The notes: generated by a model from the sequence alone, not told the origin. DNA of 64,000 nucleotides from an uncultured Clostridia bacterium (GCA_934157205.1 CAKPHJ010000004.1:1-64000); one strand, 5' to 3'. Shown: positions 27,364 through 37,164, numbered from the stretch's first letter. Numbers and translations are program-made.

Positions 27364-29811
27364 CTACATATTTTCAACAATTACCTTTTCGTCTTTTACA
27401 CCAATCTTATTTAATTTATTTTTTTGTAAGTTTCCATCTAATATTTCTTCTGCTAGTCTGTCTTCCAAAATTCTTTGTATTGTTCTTCTTAAAGGCCTTG
27501 CACCAAAATTTTTATCAATACCTTGTTTAATAATAAGATCTTTTACTTCTGGTTCTAGTTCTATTTTAATTTTTTGTATTTCTAGTCTTTTTACAACTTT
27601 TTCTAGCATAATATCTACTATTTGATTTATTTCTTCTTGTGTTAATTTATGGAATACTATTATTTCATCTATACGATTTATAAATTCTGGTCTTAATTCC
27701 TTTTTTAAAGCTTCCATAACATCTTTTTTAGTAGATTCATAATCACTTTCTTCTTTTTGTTTTGTTGCATTTGCAAATCCTAATGATTTCTTTTCTGTTA
27801 TTAATCTTGCACCAATATTTGAAGTCATTATTATTACAGTATTTTTAAAGTTAACTGTTCTTCCTTGACTATCTGTTAACCTTCCATCTTCTAATATTTG
27901 TAGCAACATATTCATTACATCTGGATGTGCTTTTTCAATTTCATCAAATAATATTACAGAATATGGTCTTCTTCTTATTTTTTCTGTTAATTGACCAGCT
28001 TCATCAAAACCAACATATCCTGGAGGTGAACCTATTAATTTTGAAACAGAATGTGGTTCCATATATTCAGACATGTCTATTCTTATCATTGCATTTTCAT
28101 CACCAAATAAACATTCAGCAAGTGCTTTAGATAATTCTGTTTTACCAACTCCTGTAGGTCCAAGAAATAGAAACGAACCTATTGGTCTATTTGGATCTTT
28201 TAAACCAACTCTACTTCTTCTTATTGCCTTGCTAACCGCTTCTATTGCTTCATTTTGACCAATTACTCTTTTATGCAAATTTTGTTCTAAGTTTTTAAGT
28301 CTAGTATTTTCATCTTCTGTTATTTTATTTGCTGGAATTCCTGTCCAACTTGCAATAACTTCTGCTATGTTTTCTTCTGTAATATTCATTACCTTTTTTG
28401 TATTTTTATTTTTCCATTTGCTTTGCTCTTTTAATAATTTTTGTAATAATTTTTGTTCTTGATCTCTTAATTCAGCAGCTTTTTCAAATTCTTGATTTCT
28501 TACTGCTTCTTCTTTATCTTTTTGCATTGTGTCAACTTCTTCTTGTAATTTTTTTACTATGTCTGGTTCTGTATATGTTTTTAATTTTACTTTAGATGCT
28601 GCTTCATCTATTAAATCAATTGCTTTATCTGGTAAAAATCTATCATTTATATATCTAGAACTCATCTTTACTGCTGATTCAATTGCTTCATCACTAATTT
28701 TTACTCCATGATGTGCTTCATATTTATCTCTAATACCTTTTAATATTTTTATTGTATCTTTAATATTTGGTTCATTTACTGTTACAGGACTAAATCTTCT
28801 TTCTAGTGCTGAATCTTTTTCAATATATTTTCTATATTCTTTTAAAGTTGTAGCTCCAACTAATTGTATTTCACCTCTTGCAAGTAGTGGTTTTAAAATA
28901 TTTGCTGCATCAATTGAACCTTCTGCTGCACCTGCTCCTACAATAATATGAATTTCATCTATAAATAAAATTATATCTCCTGCTTTTTTAACTTCTTCTA
29001 GAGCTTTTTTTATTCTTTCTTCAAAGTCACCTCTATATTTTGCACCAGCTACCATGCTAGAAATATCCATACTTACAACTCTTTTTTCTTTTAATATTTC
29101 TGGAACATCTCCTGCAACAATTTTTTGTGCAAGCCCTTCTACAACAGCTGTTTTACCAACTCCAGGTTCACCAATTAAACAAGGATTGTTTTTTGTTCTT
29201 CTAGACAATATTTGTATTACTCTTTCTATTTCTTCTTTTCTTCCTATTATAGGGTCAAGTTTACCTTCAATAGCCTTTTTGGTTAAGTCTTCACCAAATT
29301 GATTTAATGTAGGTGTTTGATTATAGCTTCCTATTCTTTTATCTTTTTGTGAATTTTTATCTTCACCAGTTAATTCTTCACCTTCATTTATTACCCTAAT
29401 AATTTCCCCATATAATTTTGAAATATTAACATCAAGTTCTAATAAAATACGGCCTGCTACACTATCACCTTCTTTTAAAATACCTATTAATAAATGCTCT
29501 GTTCCTATATAATTATATCCTAGTTTTCTGGCTTCAATAAATGCATTTTCTATTACTCTTTTTGTTCTAGGAGTAAATCCTAAAGTTCCACTTATTGGTT
29601 CTTCATTTCCTATTAAATCAACAATAACATTAATAACATCTTCTGGTTTTACTCCTTGATTTTCAAGTACTTTTGAAGCTACTCCACTTCCTTCTTTAAC
29701 CAATCCATATAAAATATGTTCAGTTCCTATATAATTATGTCCTAATTGCAGAGCTACCTCATTTGCTATTTCAACAGCTTTTTTTGCTCTATTAGTAAAT
29801 TTGTATACCAT
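27364..29811 (-). CDS. clpC: ATP-dependent Clp protease ATP-binding subunit ClpC
   Basis: The 815-residue AAA+ unfoldase has an N-terminal double Clp_N repeat (IGTEHILYGLVKEG and IGTEHLLIGILKEG). D1 has Walker A GEPGVGKTAVVEG, a UVR/M-domain lies at about 415-450, and D2 has Walker A GPTGVGKTELSK. The C-terminal RPLRRTIQRILEDRLAEE is conserved. ClpC degrades arginine-phosphorylated proteins with ClpP in Bacillus; here it is the last gene of the CtsR operon. Confidence 0.96.
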   Translation of the reverse strand: MVYKFTNRAKKAVEIANEVALQLGHNYIGTEHILYGLVKEGSGVASKVLENQGVKPEDVINVIVDLIGNEEPISGTLGFTPRTKRVIENAFIEARKLGYNYIGTEHLLIGILKEGDSVAGRILLELDVNISKLYGEIIRVINEGEELTGEDKNSQKDKRIGSYNQTPTLNQFGEDLTKKAIEGKLDPIIGRKEEIERVIQILSRRTKNNPCLIGEPGVGKTAVVEGLAQKIVAGDVPEILKEKRVVSMDISSMVAGAKYRGDFEERIKKALEEVKKAGDIILFIDEIHIIVGAGAAEGSIDAANILKPLLARGEIQLVGATTLKEYRKYIEKDSALERRFSPVTVNEPNIKDTIKILKGIRDKYEAHHGVKISDEAIESAVKMSSRYINDRFLPDKAIDLIDEAASKVKLKTYTEPDIVKKLQEEVDTMQKDKEEAVRNQEFEKAAELRDQEQKLLQKLLKEQSKWKNKNTKKVMNITEENIAEVIASWTGIPANKITEDENTRLKNLEQNLHKRVIGQNEAIEAVSKAIRRSRVGLKDPNRPIGSFLFLGPTGVGKTELSKALAECLFGDENAMIRIDMSEYMEPHSVSKLIGSPPGYVGFDEAGQLTEKIRRRPYSVILFDEIEKAHPDVMNMLLQILEDGRLTDSQGRTVNFKNTVIIMTSNIGARLITEKKSLGFANATKQKEESDYESTKKDVMEALKKELRPEFINRIDEIIVFHKLTQEEINQIVDIMLEKVVKRLEIQKIKIELEPEVKDLIIKQGIDKNFGARPLRRTIQRILEDRLAEEILDGNLQKNKLNKIGVKDEKVIVENM

Positions 29812-29822
29812 TTTTATCCCTC

Positions 29823-30830
29823 CTATTCATTAATTATTTGTTTTATAATTTCTGCTCTTTTTACGTCTCTTTCTATTCCTTCATATTGCTCACCTAAATA
29901 TTTTTGTAAACTTGCTGGCTTTGTATATAAGTACAATTTTTTGATTTTTAAATCTGTTAATTCTTTTAATATGCCTAAATCTGTGCCTAATTTTATACTT
30001 GATAACAATTTTCTAGCTTCTTTTGATGATATTTTTCTACAATTGCTTAAAATTCCATAGCTTCTATAAATCATATCTTCTAGTGAAATATCATCTTTTG
30101 TAAGAAATTTTCTTGCAGTTCTTTCTTGTTCTATTATTTTTTCTACAATAACATTTAAACTTTGTATAATTTCTGTTTCTGTCATACCTAATGTATATTT
30201 ATTTGATATTTGATACATATCTCCTGTGCTTTCTGTGTTTTCACCATAAACACCTCTTATATTTATACCAAAATTGCTAATTGCTTCTAATATTTTTCTT
30301 GTATTTTTTGTTTGTGAGAGTGCTGGTAAATGAACCATTACAGATGCACGCATTGCTGTTCCAAGGTTATTTGGGTATGCAGTTAAGTATCCATATTCTT
30401 TGCTTTTAGCATAATTAAAAATTTCATCTATTTTTTGGTCAACTTCAATTGCTAAATTTAGTGTATCTTGCAAACATAAACCACAATTAAAAACTTGAAT
30501 AGTTAAATGATTTTTTTCACCAATCATTATGCATATATTTTCTTCATCATTTAACAATATACTACCATCTTCATTTTTGTTTAGTGCAAATTCTGGACTA
30601 ATTAAATTTTTTTCGACTAAACTCATTTTTGTTATGTCATCCATATCTTTTAATTTTAAAAATTTTAATCCATAACCAATTTTATATAAATTATTATTTA
30701 TTTCTTTTTCTAATTGCATTGTTTCTTCTTTATTTAGTTTAAATTTATAAACATGTATATTTCTTGAAAATCTTATTCTTGTGCTTATTGCAACATCTGA
30801 GTCATTACTACTTTGTAAATACCAATTCAT
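29823..30830 (-). CDS. mcsB: Protein arginine kinase McsB
   Basis: The 335-residue ATP:guanido phosphotransferase-fold protein marks proteins for ClpCP by arginine phosphorylation. The nucleotide-binding STRIRFSRNI, the GVYGENTES loop and NKYTLGMTE are present. Compared with my memory of Bacillus McsB, the catalytic-cysteine region CPTNVGTGMRASV is YPNNLGTAMRASV here, and the DHLRIQ segment is NHLTIQ, so two conserved active-site positions appear changed. It is preceded by mcsA and followed by clpC. Confidence 0.88.
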   Translation of the reverse strand: MNWYLQSSNDSDVAISTRIRFSRNIHVYKFKLNKEETMQLEKEINNNLYKIGYGLKFLKLKDMDDITKMSLVEKNLISPEFALNKNEDGSILLNDEENICIMIGEKNHLTIQVFNCGLCLQDTLNLAIEVDQKIDEIFNYAKSKEYGYLTAYPNNLGTAMRASVMVHLPALSQTKNTRKILEAISNFGINIRGVYGENTESTGDMYQISNKYTLGMTETEIIQSLNVIVEKIIEQERTARKFLTKDDISLEDMIYRSYGILSNCRKISSKEARKLLSSIKLGTDLGILKELTDLKIKKLYLYTKPASLQKYLGEQYEGIERDVKRAEIIKQIINE

Positions 30831-30873
30831 TTTTTCTCCCTCCTAAAATAAATAATGTACTAACTAGATATTT

Positions 30874-31422
30874 CTATTTTTCTAATTTTTTTATTTCATC
30901 TCTGATTTTTGCTGCTTCTTCATATTTTTCTTCTTTAATTGCTTGTTTTAAATCCATTTGTAATTTTTCTAGCTTACTTGTATTTTTAGAATCATTTGAT
31001 TGTTCATTATTATTATTTATTTTTTTGTCTACTTTATTGTCTATAATTTTTCCTAATCTTCCTGTATGTCTATTAGCTCCTTGAATTCTTTTTATTATAG
31101 GGTCTAATTTTTCTTCAAATATATCATAACATTCTTCACAACCTAACATTCCTTTATTTACAATGTCATCAAAACTATATCCACAATTATCACATTTTAA
31201 TGTTTTTACATTACTTAAAAGTGGCATAAATTCTGGAGTTTTGAAATCTTCCATAAATTCTCCAAAAAAGCTTGAAAAATCAATTGGCATATTAAAGTTC
31301 ATATTTGTAATTCCTAGCTTTTTACTACATTCTTCACATAAATTTAATTCTTTTGTCCTTCCATTTATATTTTCTGAATATCTAACATTTGCCTCTCTTT
31401 TTTTACAATTATCACATAACAT
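30874..31422 (-). CDS. mcsA: McsA, zinc-finger activator of McsB
   Basis: The 182-residue protein has four CXXC pairs (CDNCKKREA, CEECSKKLG, CDNCGYSFD, CEECYDIFEE) and a C-terminal UVR motif (about 148-182, LEKLQMDLKQAIKEEKYEEA). It activates McsB and binds ClpC in Bacillus. It lies between ctsR and mcsB, the standard order. Confidence 0.93.
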   Translation of the reverse strand: MLCDNCKKREANVRYSENINGRTKELNLCEECSKKLGITNMNFNMPIDFSSFFGEFMEDFKTPEFMPLLSNVKTLKCDNCGYSFDDIVNKGMLGCEECYDIFEEKLDPIIKRIQGANRHTGRLGKIIDNKVDKKINNNNEQSNDSKNTSKLEKLQMDLKQAIKEEKYEEAAKIRDEIKKLEK

Positions 31423-31435
31423 ATTAATCTCCTCC

Positions 31436-31876
31436 TTATAAATTTAATAACATATTTTTTAAAATTCTTGCTCTAACTTTATCTTTTGTTTGTTTATCTA
31501 ATTGTAATACATTATCACTTGTTGCTACTTTTAAAAGCTTTGCTTCTTTTGCTGTTACTATGTCATATGTTAAAAAATCACTTAATAAAATATTTACTTC
31601 ATTTGCTGTTATTTCATTTCCAATATTTTTTATTATATACATAATATAATCTTCTTTTGTATTATTAACTTTTTTTATTGTAATGTGACCTCCTCCACCT
31701 CTTTTGCTTTCGACATAATAACCTTGAGAAGGCTTAAATCTTGTAGAAATTACATAGTTTATTTGAGATGGTACACAATTAAACTGTTCTGCTAATTCGT
31801 TTCTTTGTATTTCTATTGATTCTTTCTCATCAAATAATTCTTTTATAAATTCTTCTATAACATCTGACATTCTCAT
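31436..31876 (-). CDS. ctsR: Transcriptional repressor CtsR
   Basis: CtsR is the class III heat-shock repressor. The 146-residue protein has the winged HTH (MSDVIEEFIKELF, AEQFNCVPSQINYVISTRF) and the glycine-rich thermosensing wing ESKRGGGGHITI, which in Bacillus carries the R-GGGG loop. ATG at 31876 is chosen because AAAGGA is 8 nt upstream; a 31882 ATG is too close. Two CtsR boxes flank its promoter, so it is autoregulated. Confidence 0.94.
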   Translation of the reverse strand: MRMSDVIEEFIKELFDEKESIEIQRNELAEQFNCVPSQINYVISTRFKPSQGYYVESKRGGGGHITIKKVNNTKEDYIMYIIKNIGNEITANEVNILLSDFLTYDIVTAKEAKLLKVATSDNVLQLDKQTKDKVRARILKNMLLNL

Positions 31877-31896
31877 ATTCATTTTCCTTTCTTGTT

Positions 31897-31913
31897 TTTG
31901 ACTTTCTTTGACT
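31897..31913 (-). promoter_or_regulatory. CtsR operator, downstream box
   Basis: Direct heptads AGTCAAA-GAA-AGTCAAA on the minus strand match the CtsR consensus and lie about at the transcription start of ctsR. Confidence 0.9.
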
Positions 31914-31923
31914 TATAATATAT

Positions 31924-31951
31924 ATTATACTTATTTTTTTATAATGTGCAA
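31924..31951 (-). promoter_or_regulatory. Promoter of the ctsR operon
   Basis: TTGCAC (31946-31951), 16-bp spacer and perfect TATAAT (31924-31929) lie between two CtsR boxes. Confidence 0.8.
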
Positions 31952-31959
31952 TCTTTATC

Positions 31960-31976
31960 TTTGACCTTCTTTGACT
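31960..31976 (-). promoter_or_regulatory. CtsR operator, upstream box
   Basis: AGTCAAA-GAA-GGTCAAA on the minus strand, just upstream of the -35 element. Confidence 0.88.
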
Positions 31977-32066
31977 TTTGTGTTTCAATTTAAAGTTTTT
32001 TCTTTTGTTATCTCCTTTTTTCTCACTTTTTCTTATTTTTTTGTCTTTTTTCACAATTTTTGACTT

Positions 32067-32225
32067 TTATTTTTCTTTTATGTTCTTTTTTGTTATATTT
32101 TCTAATCTATTTACAATTTCTTTTTGGTTTGGTAACGAAACCCATGCAAAATATGAACTAATAAATTCACCATATTTTGTAGAATCCTCTCCTACTTCGT
32201 TTTCATAACCATTTTTTTCTTGCAT
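32067..32225 (-). CDS. 52-residue protein of unknown function
   Basis: The ORF reads MQEKNGYENEVGEDSTKYGE and continues with an aromatic FISSYFAWVSLP segment and a basic tail. ATG at 32225 has TGGAGG 9 nt upstream. It is soluble-looking, with no recognised family. It lies 90 bp upstream of the ctsR promoter on the same strand and ends before the CtsR boxes, so it is probably a separate small transcription unit. Confidence 0.5.
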   Translation of the reverse strand: MQEKNGYENEVGEDSTKYGEFISSYFAWVSLPNQKEIVNRLENITKKNIKEK

Positions 32226-32368
32226 TTATATATACCTCCATATATATTTACTTTTTCTAAGTATGTACATAAAATATTTTTTTATTCATAAATAATTTAA
32301 TATTGTATAAAAACTTAAAATTAAAGGCATACTAAAAAAAATTTATAAAATAGAAAGGACTGAGAAAT

Positions 32369-33640
32369 TTGAAAAATTTTTTAGCTATAAAACAAATTAA
32401 AGCCTTAGAAATATTAGACTCTAGAGGTAATCCAACAATTCAAGTAGAAGTAACAGCAGAAGACAATTCAAAAGGTATTGCTTGTGTACCATCTGGAGCA
32501 TCTACAGGAAGTTTTGAAGCTGTAGAATTACGTGATGGAGAAAAAAATCGTTATATGGGAAAAGGTGTTCAAAAAGCTGTTGAAAATGTAAACAAAAAAA
32601 TATCTAAAAAATTAATAGGTATGAATATTTACAATCAAAGAAAAATTGACTCTGAGCTAGTAAAATTAGATGATACTCCAAACAAATCTAATTTAGGTGC
32701 AAATAGTTTACTAGGAGTATCTTTAGCCATTGCAAAAGCTTCAGCAAATTCTTTAGGTATAGAGCTTTACGAATATATAGGTGGCATATATGGAAGAGAA
32801 ATGCCAGTTCCTATGATGAATATTTTAAATGGTGGAAAACATTCAGATAATAACATAAATATTCAAGAATTTATGATAATGCCAGTAAAACATGTAACAT
32901 TTACAGAAAAATTAAGAATTGGAACAGAAATTTATCATACATTAAAAAAAGTACTAAAAGATAAAGGTCACAGTGTTGCTGTTGGTGATGAAGGTGGTTT
33001 TGCACCAAATCTTAAAAACGAAGAAGAAGCAATAGAATGTATAATTGAAGCAATAAAAAAAGCAGGCTATAAACCAATAGAAGACATTAAACTTGCTTTA
33101 GATGTTGCTAGTACAGAAATGTATGAAGAAGCTCAAAAAAAAGGTAAAGAAGGCTATTACTTTTGGAAAACTGATACATTAAAAAACAAAAATGAAATGA
33201 AACAATATTTAATAGAATTATGCAATAAATATCCTATAATAGCATCAATCGAAGATGGTTTAGCTGAAGAAGATTGGAAAACATGGAAAGAATTAACAGA
33301 TGAGTTAGGCAACAAAATTCAACTAGTTGGAGATGACTTATTTGTTACAAATCCTAAAAGATTAAAAACAGGAATAGAGAAGAAAATAGCAAATGCAATT
33401 TTAATAAAACCTAACCAAATAGGAACATTAACTGAAACATTAGATACAATTGAAATGGCAAAAGAGAATGGATATAAAACAATTATTTCTCATAGATCTG
33501 GTGAAACAGAAGATACAACAATAGCAGATATTGCTGTTGGTGTAAATGCAGGACAAATAAAAACTGGTGCACCATGCAGAACAGATAGAATTGCAAAATA
33601 CAATAGGTTATTAAATATTGAAAGTCAAATTATAACTTGA
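32369..33640 (+). CDS. eno: Enolase
   Basis: The 423-residue glycolytic enzyme converts 2-phosphoglycerate to phosphoenolpyruvate. It begins with a TTG start (AAGGAC 8 nt upstream). Landmarks are EILDSRGNPTIQVEV, SGASTGSFEAVELRDG, VGDEGGFAPN, the magnesium ligands SIEDGLAEEDW and LVGDDLFVTN, ILIKPNQIGT and ISHRSGETEDTTIADIA. It is one of few plus-strand genes and carries no CGG triplet. Confidence 0.97.
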   Translation: MKNFLAIKQIKALEILDSRGNPTIQVEVTAEDNSKGIACVPSGASTGSFEAVELRDGEKNRYMGKGVQKAVENVNKKISKKLIGMNIYNQRKIDSELVKLDDTPNKSNLGANSLLGVSLAIAKASANSLGIELYEYIGGIYGREMPVPMMNILNGGKHSDNNINIQEFMIMPVKHVTFTEKLRIGTEIYHTLKKVLKDKGHSVAVGDEGGFAPNLKNEEEAIECIIEAIKKAGYKPIEDIKLALDVASTEMYEEAQKKGKEGYYFWKTDTLKNKNEMKQYLIELCNKYPIIASIEDGLAEEDWKTWKELTDELGNKIQLVGDDLFVTNPKRLKTGIEKKIANAILIKPNQIGTLTETLDTIEMAKENGYKTIISHRSGETEDTTIADIAVGVNAGQIKTGAPCRTDRIAKYNRLLNIESQIIT

Positions 33641-33680
33641 TAAACAGATTTTTCAAATTTCTTATTTGTTTTTTAACTAA

Positions 33681-33728
33681 AAAACATTGAAAGTACAATA
33701 AATTTAAAAATTGTACTTTCAATGTTTT
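33681..33728. terminator. Perfect 19-bp inverted repeat after eno, related to the palindromic repeat family
   Basis: AAAACATTGAAAGTACAAT (33681-33699) pairs with its complement at 33710-33728, followed by T-rich sequence. It shares its outer 12 bases with the ends of the 184-bp repeats and likely terminates eno. Confidence 0.7.
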
Positions 33729-33781
33729 CTTATATTTTTTTAATCATTCTACTGCACTATAAAATGATTTAATATACATTT

Positions 33782-35125
33782 CTATTTTAAAGTATTTTTT
33801 AAAATTAAAAATTTAGTAAATGTAAATATTGCTATTCCAAATGATAATACTATAAATCCAATTAGTAATGTTGTACCTGCTTTTGGTAAAACAACAGGTG
33901 GTTCAGTAAGTTTTAATTTTGGAGAAATATTTGATGTTTTAGCTTGTTCTTTATTGTTATAGTCTGTATATGTTATATCTACTTTTTCGTTTGTATTTAA
34001 TATTTTATCTACAATTTTTTCATCAAAATTTTCTTTTAGTTTTAATTTATATTGAACATTTGCTGTTTCACCACTTTTTAATTCTGGTATAGTCCATGTA
34101 ATTGAATTATTGGTTGTATCAACAGCTGCTGAAATATCACCAATATTTGCTTTTGTTACATATGCAAAATCAAAATTTTTAATTATTTCTTCTGGGAAAT
34201 AGTCAACAATTTTAATATTTTTTATGCTTTTTGAAATAGGTAATAAGTCATTATATATATCTGTTGTTATTGTTTTTTCTATTTCAGAATCTGTTACATA
34301 ATAAAATTTACCAGCTGTTGGAGCCTCTGGAGTTCCAAAAATTTCTTTTATTATTTCACTAAAAGATTTTGTTGTAGTTGAAGGAACATAGTCTTCTGTA
34401 TCAATTCCTGTTAACATTGTTATAAGATTAATTCCTTTTGTGTTTATGTCTAATAGTTCTTGTTTTGTTTTGTTTATTACATCATCTGAATAATAAGTTT
34501 TGTCATAATCAACAGCTACGTTTGGAACACCGTCTGTTAGTACTATAAGATATTTGTTATTTGCTTCTGTACTAAAACCTGAAGTAGCTACTTTTAAACC
34601 TGCTTGTAAGTCTGTTCTAGGTCCATTAGCTTCAATGTTTGATATAGCACTAGTTAAAGCTGTTTTGTCATTACTTAATTCTGAAACTAAAGAAGCATCT
34701 TCTAATGTTCCTTCTTTTGAAACATCAATATTTGTTGAGAAACTTGCAACACCAATTTTTAGTTTTGTGTTATCTTCTAACAAATTAGAAATTAAAGTTT
34801 TAGCAGATTCAAAAACTAAGTCTTTTCTTAATTTTCCGTCATTTGAATTTTCTTTCATACTTGCAGAGTTGTCTATAAGTAACATGATTTCTCCAGTAGG
34901 TTTGAAATCTTCTTCTCCGTTTGTAACTTGTAATTGTAATGTAACTTCTTTATTTGCTAAATCTTTAGATATTAGTTTTTTCTCAAATTTAGAATTTTCT
35001 CCTAATTCTATTGTGCAAACTGGCTCTTCTACAACACTCATTGTAACAGTGCTATATGAAGCAAATGAAATGTTTGCCATTAAAATAAGTATTAAAAATA
35101 AACCAGTAAAAATTTTCTTTTTCAT
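33782..35125 (-). CDS. Surface protein with von Willebrand A domain and LPKAG-type anchor
   Basis: The 447-residue protein has a signal peptide (MKKKIFTGLFLILILMANIS) and a VWA domain with the MIDAS motif DNSAS in IMLLIDNSASMKEN, plus TDGVPN. A DUF11-like beta region (NIKIVDYFPEEI, WTIPELKSGE) follows. The C-terminus is LPKAG, a hydrophobic helix and a short KNTLK basic tail, resembling an LPxTG sortase signal with alanine in place of threonine. It probably faces outward and mediates adhesion or protein interaction. Confidence 0.78.
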   Translation of the reverse strand: MKKKIFTGLFLILILMANISFASYSTVTMSVVEEPVCTIELGENSKFEKKLISKDLANKEVTLQLQVTNGEEDFKPTGEIMLLIDNSASMKENSNDGKLRKDLVFESAKTLISNLLEDNTKLKIGVASFSTNIDVSKEGTLEDASLVSELSNDKTALTSAISNIEANGPRTDLQAGLKVATSGFSTEANNKYLIVLTDGVPNVAVDYDKTYYSDDVINKTKQELLDINTKGINLITMLTGIDTEDYVPSTTTKSFSEIIKEIFGTPEAPTAGKFYYVTDSEIEKTITTDIYNDLLPISKSIKNIKIVDYFPEEIIKNFDFAYVTKANIGDISAAVDTTNNSITWTIPELKSGETANVQYKLKLKENFDEKIVDKILNTNEKVDITYTDYNNKEQAKTSNISPKLKLTEPPVVLPKAGTTLLIGFIVLSFGIAIFTFTKFLILKNTLK

Positions 35126-35278
35126 TTATTTTCCTCCCTTTATTAATCATACTATTATATTTTAACACAAATATGAAAAAATACAACATTTTTTGACAAA
35201 AAATTATTATAGAATATGAATGAAAAAATTTTAGGTTTTTTATTAATTTTGCTGGATTACTATTATTGCATTTTTATT

Positions 35279-36904
35279 TTATGATGCTTTTTTTCTTAAA
35301 TTTGTAGCATAATTTATACTAATTTCGTTTATTTCTCCTGATGATATTCTAGCTATTTCTTCTATTACTTCTTTTTCATTTAGTAATTTTATTTGTGTTT
35401 TTGTTCTTTCACCTTTTATATTTTTACTTATAAAATAATTATAATCTGCCATTGCTGCTATATTTGGTAAATGAGATATACACATTATTTGATGTTTTTT
35501 TGATATAGCCTTTAATTTTTTTGCAACAGCATTTGCAGCATTTCCACTTATTCCTGTATCTATTTCATCAAATATAAGTACAGGAATTTCATCAAATTCA
35601 GCCAATACTTTTTTTATTGCTAGCATAACCCTTGAAATTTCGCCACCTGAAGCAATTTTTGAAAGCTCTTTTTCGTCTTCTCCGACATTTGTTTTTATGT
35701 AAAATTTGACAATATCCTTTCCATGCTTATAAAATTCTTCTGTATATGTAACTTTTACATTTATTTTTGCATTTTTCATTTCAAGATCAGCCAATTCTTC
35801 ATTAATACTATTACTTAATTTTTTTGCATATTCTGTTCTTATTTTGTTTAATTTTTGTGCAATACAATTCATTTCTTTTATTGTTTTTTCTTGCTCTTTT
35901 TTCAATTTATTATTGTATTCTTCTAAATTTTCTATATGTATAACTTCTTCTTGAATTTGATTTAAATATTCTAATATTTCTTTTATGCTATTTCCATATT
36001 TTCTTTTTAATGAATAAATTAGGTCAAGTCTTTCTTCTGTATAATTTCTTTCTTCTTCATCAAAATAAATTTCGTTTTTATAATTATTTACATCTCTTTC
36101 TAATTCTTGTAATTCATAATATGAATTTTTAAGACAAGTATTTATTTTGTTATATTTTTCATCTATATTTTCAATTTTTTCTAGTGCTCTTATTGCAATA
36201 TTTATTCCTTCTATTACATTTTCTTCAAGTATTTTATCTGTTTGGTTTAGATTTTCTGATATTTTTTCTGAGTTTAAAAATATTTTTCTTTTTTCTTCTA
36301 AATCTTCTTCTTCGTTTTCTTTAAGATTTGCTTCTATTATTTCATTTATTTGGTATTTTAATAGATCTAGTTTTCTTTGCCTTTCTTTGTCATCTCCATA
36401 GTTTTGTTCAAGCTCTTTTTTTATTTCAGTATATTTAGTATAAAAATTTTCATATTTTGTTTTTTCATTTAATATTTCTTTTCCTATAAAATTGTCTAAG
36501 TATTTTAAGTGTACTTTTTCATCTAATAAATTTTGGTTGTCACTTTGGCCATGTATTTCTATAAAATTATTCATAAATTTTTTTAGTTCGTTAACTGTTA
36601 CCATTCTTCCATTTATTTTACACATGTTTTTTCCATTTAGGTTTATTTCTCTTGAAACAATTATATTTCCATCTATTGAGTTTGAATTTTCTGGTTCATA
36701 CATGCATAATTCGACAAATGAATTTGTTTCACCTTTTCTTATCATTTCTTTAGAAAATCTACCACCAGATATAATTTGTAGTGAGTCTATTATAAGTGTT
36801 TTTCCAGCTCCTGTTTCTCCTGTTAATACATTTAAACCATTATTAAGTTCAATGCTTAGGTCTTCTATTATTCCTATGTTTTTAATATGTAGAGTTGCTA
36901 TCAT
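35279..36904 (-). CDS. recN: DNA repair protein RecN
   Basis: The 541-residue SMC-like ATPase of double-strand-break repair has Walker A GETGAGKTLIID, the IHGQSDNQNLL block, a long coiled coil (about 150-380), the signature ASGGEISRVMLAIK and Walker B PVLIFDEIDTGISG. AAAGGAGG precedes the ATG. It has its own promoter and an elaborate structured leader. The single CGG triplet is out of frame (GTC GGA). Confidence 0.95.
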   Translation of the reverse strand: MIATLHIKNIGIIEDLSIELNNGLNVLTGETGAGKTLIIDSLQIISGGRFSKEMIRKGETNSFVELCMYEPENSNSIDGNIIVSREINLNGKNMCKINGRMVTVNELKKFMNNFIEIHGQSDNQNLLDEKVHLKYLDNFIGKEILNEKTKYENFYTKYTEIKKELEQNYGDDKERQRKLDLLKYQINEIIEANLKENEEEDLEEKRKIFLNSEKISENLNQTDKILEENVIEGINIAIRALEKIENIDEKYNKINTCLKNSYYELQELERDVNNYKNEIYFDEEERNYTEERLDLIYSLKRKYGNSIKEILEYLNQIQEEVIHIENLEEYNNKLKKEQEKTIKEMNCIAQKLNKIRTEYAKKLSNSINEELADLEMKNAKINVKVTYTEEFYKHGKDIVKFYIKTNVGEDEKELSKIASGGEISRVMLAIKKVLAEFDEIPVLIFDEIDTGISGNAANAVAKKLKAISKKHQIMCISHLPNIAAMADYNYFISKNIKGERTKTQIKLLNEKEVIEEIARISSGEINEISINYATNLRKKAS

Positions 36905-36933
36905 TTTTGACCTCCTTTATACTTTCGTGAACA

Positions 36934-37070
36934 AAACAACTCAAAACAAATTGCCCTTTGTTCTCTCCCGATTTGAGTTTTCGACTAAAGGGAGAAAATC
37001 TCAAAGGGCTAGCAATTGTAGCTTTTATATACTAGGAAAGTAAAACTTTTCTAGTATATAAAATGTTTGT
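36934..37070 (-). promoter_or_regulatory. Structured leader RNA upstream of recN
   Basis: Transcribed from the promoter at 37079-37107. It has a 13-bp perfect stem (arms 37023-37035 and 37051-37063), then an 8-bp closing stem GCCCTTTG/CAAAGGGC (36953-36960 and 37002-37009) around an inner GGGAGA stem. The loop CTCAAA can alternatively pair with TTTGAG on either side. It is riboswitch- or attenuator-like, with no recognised class. Confidence 0.4.
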
Positions 37071-37078
37071 TCGCTACA

Positions 37079-37107
37079 ATTTTATATTATTTTTTTATTT
37101 TTGTCAA
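37079..37107 (-). promoter_or_regulatory. Promoter of recN
   Basis: Perfect TTGACA (37102-37107), 17-bp spacer and TAAAAT -10 on the minus strand. Confidence 0.75.
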
Positions 37108-37164
37108 TACTTTTTGCGAACATTTTTTCTTTTATAAGCTAATGTTTTTAAAAATTAATATCAA

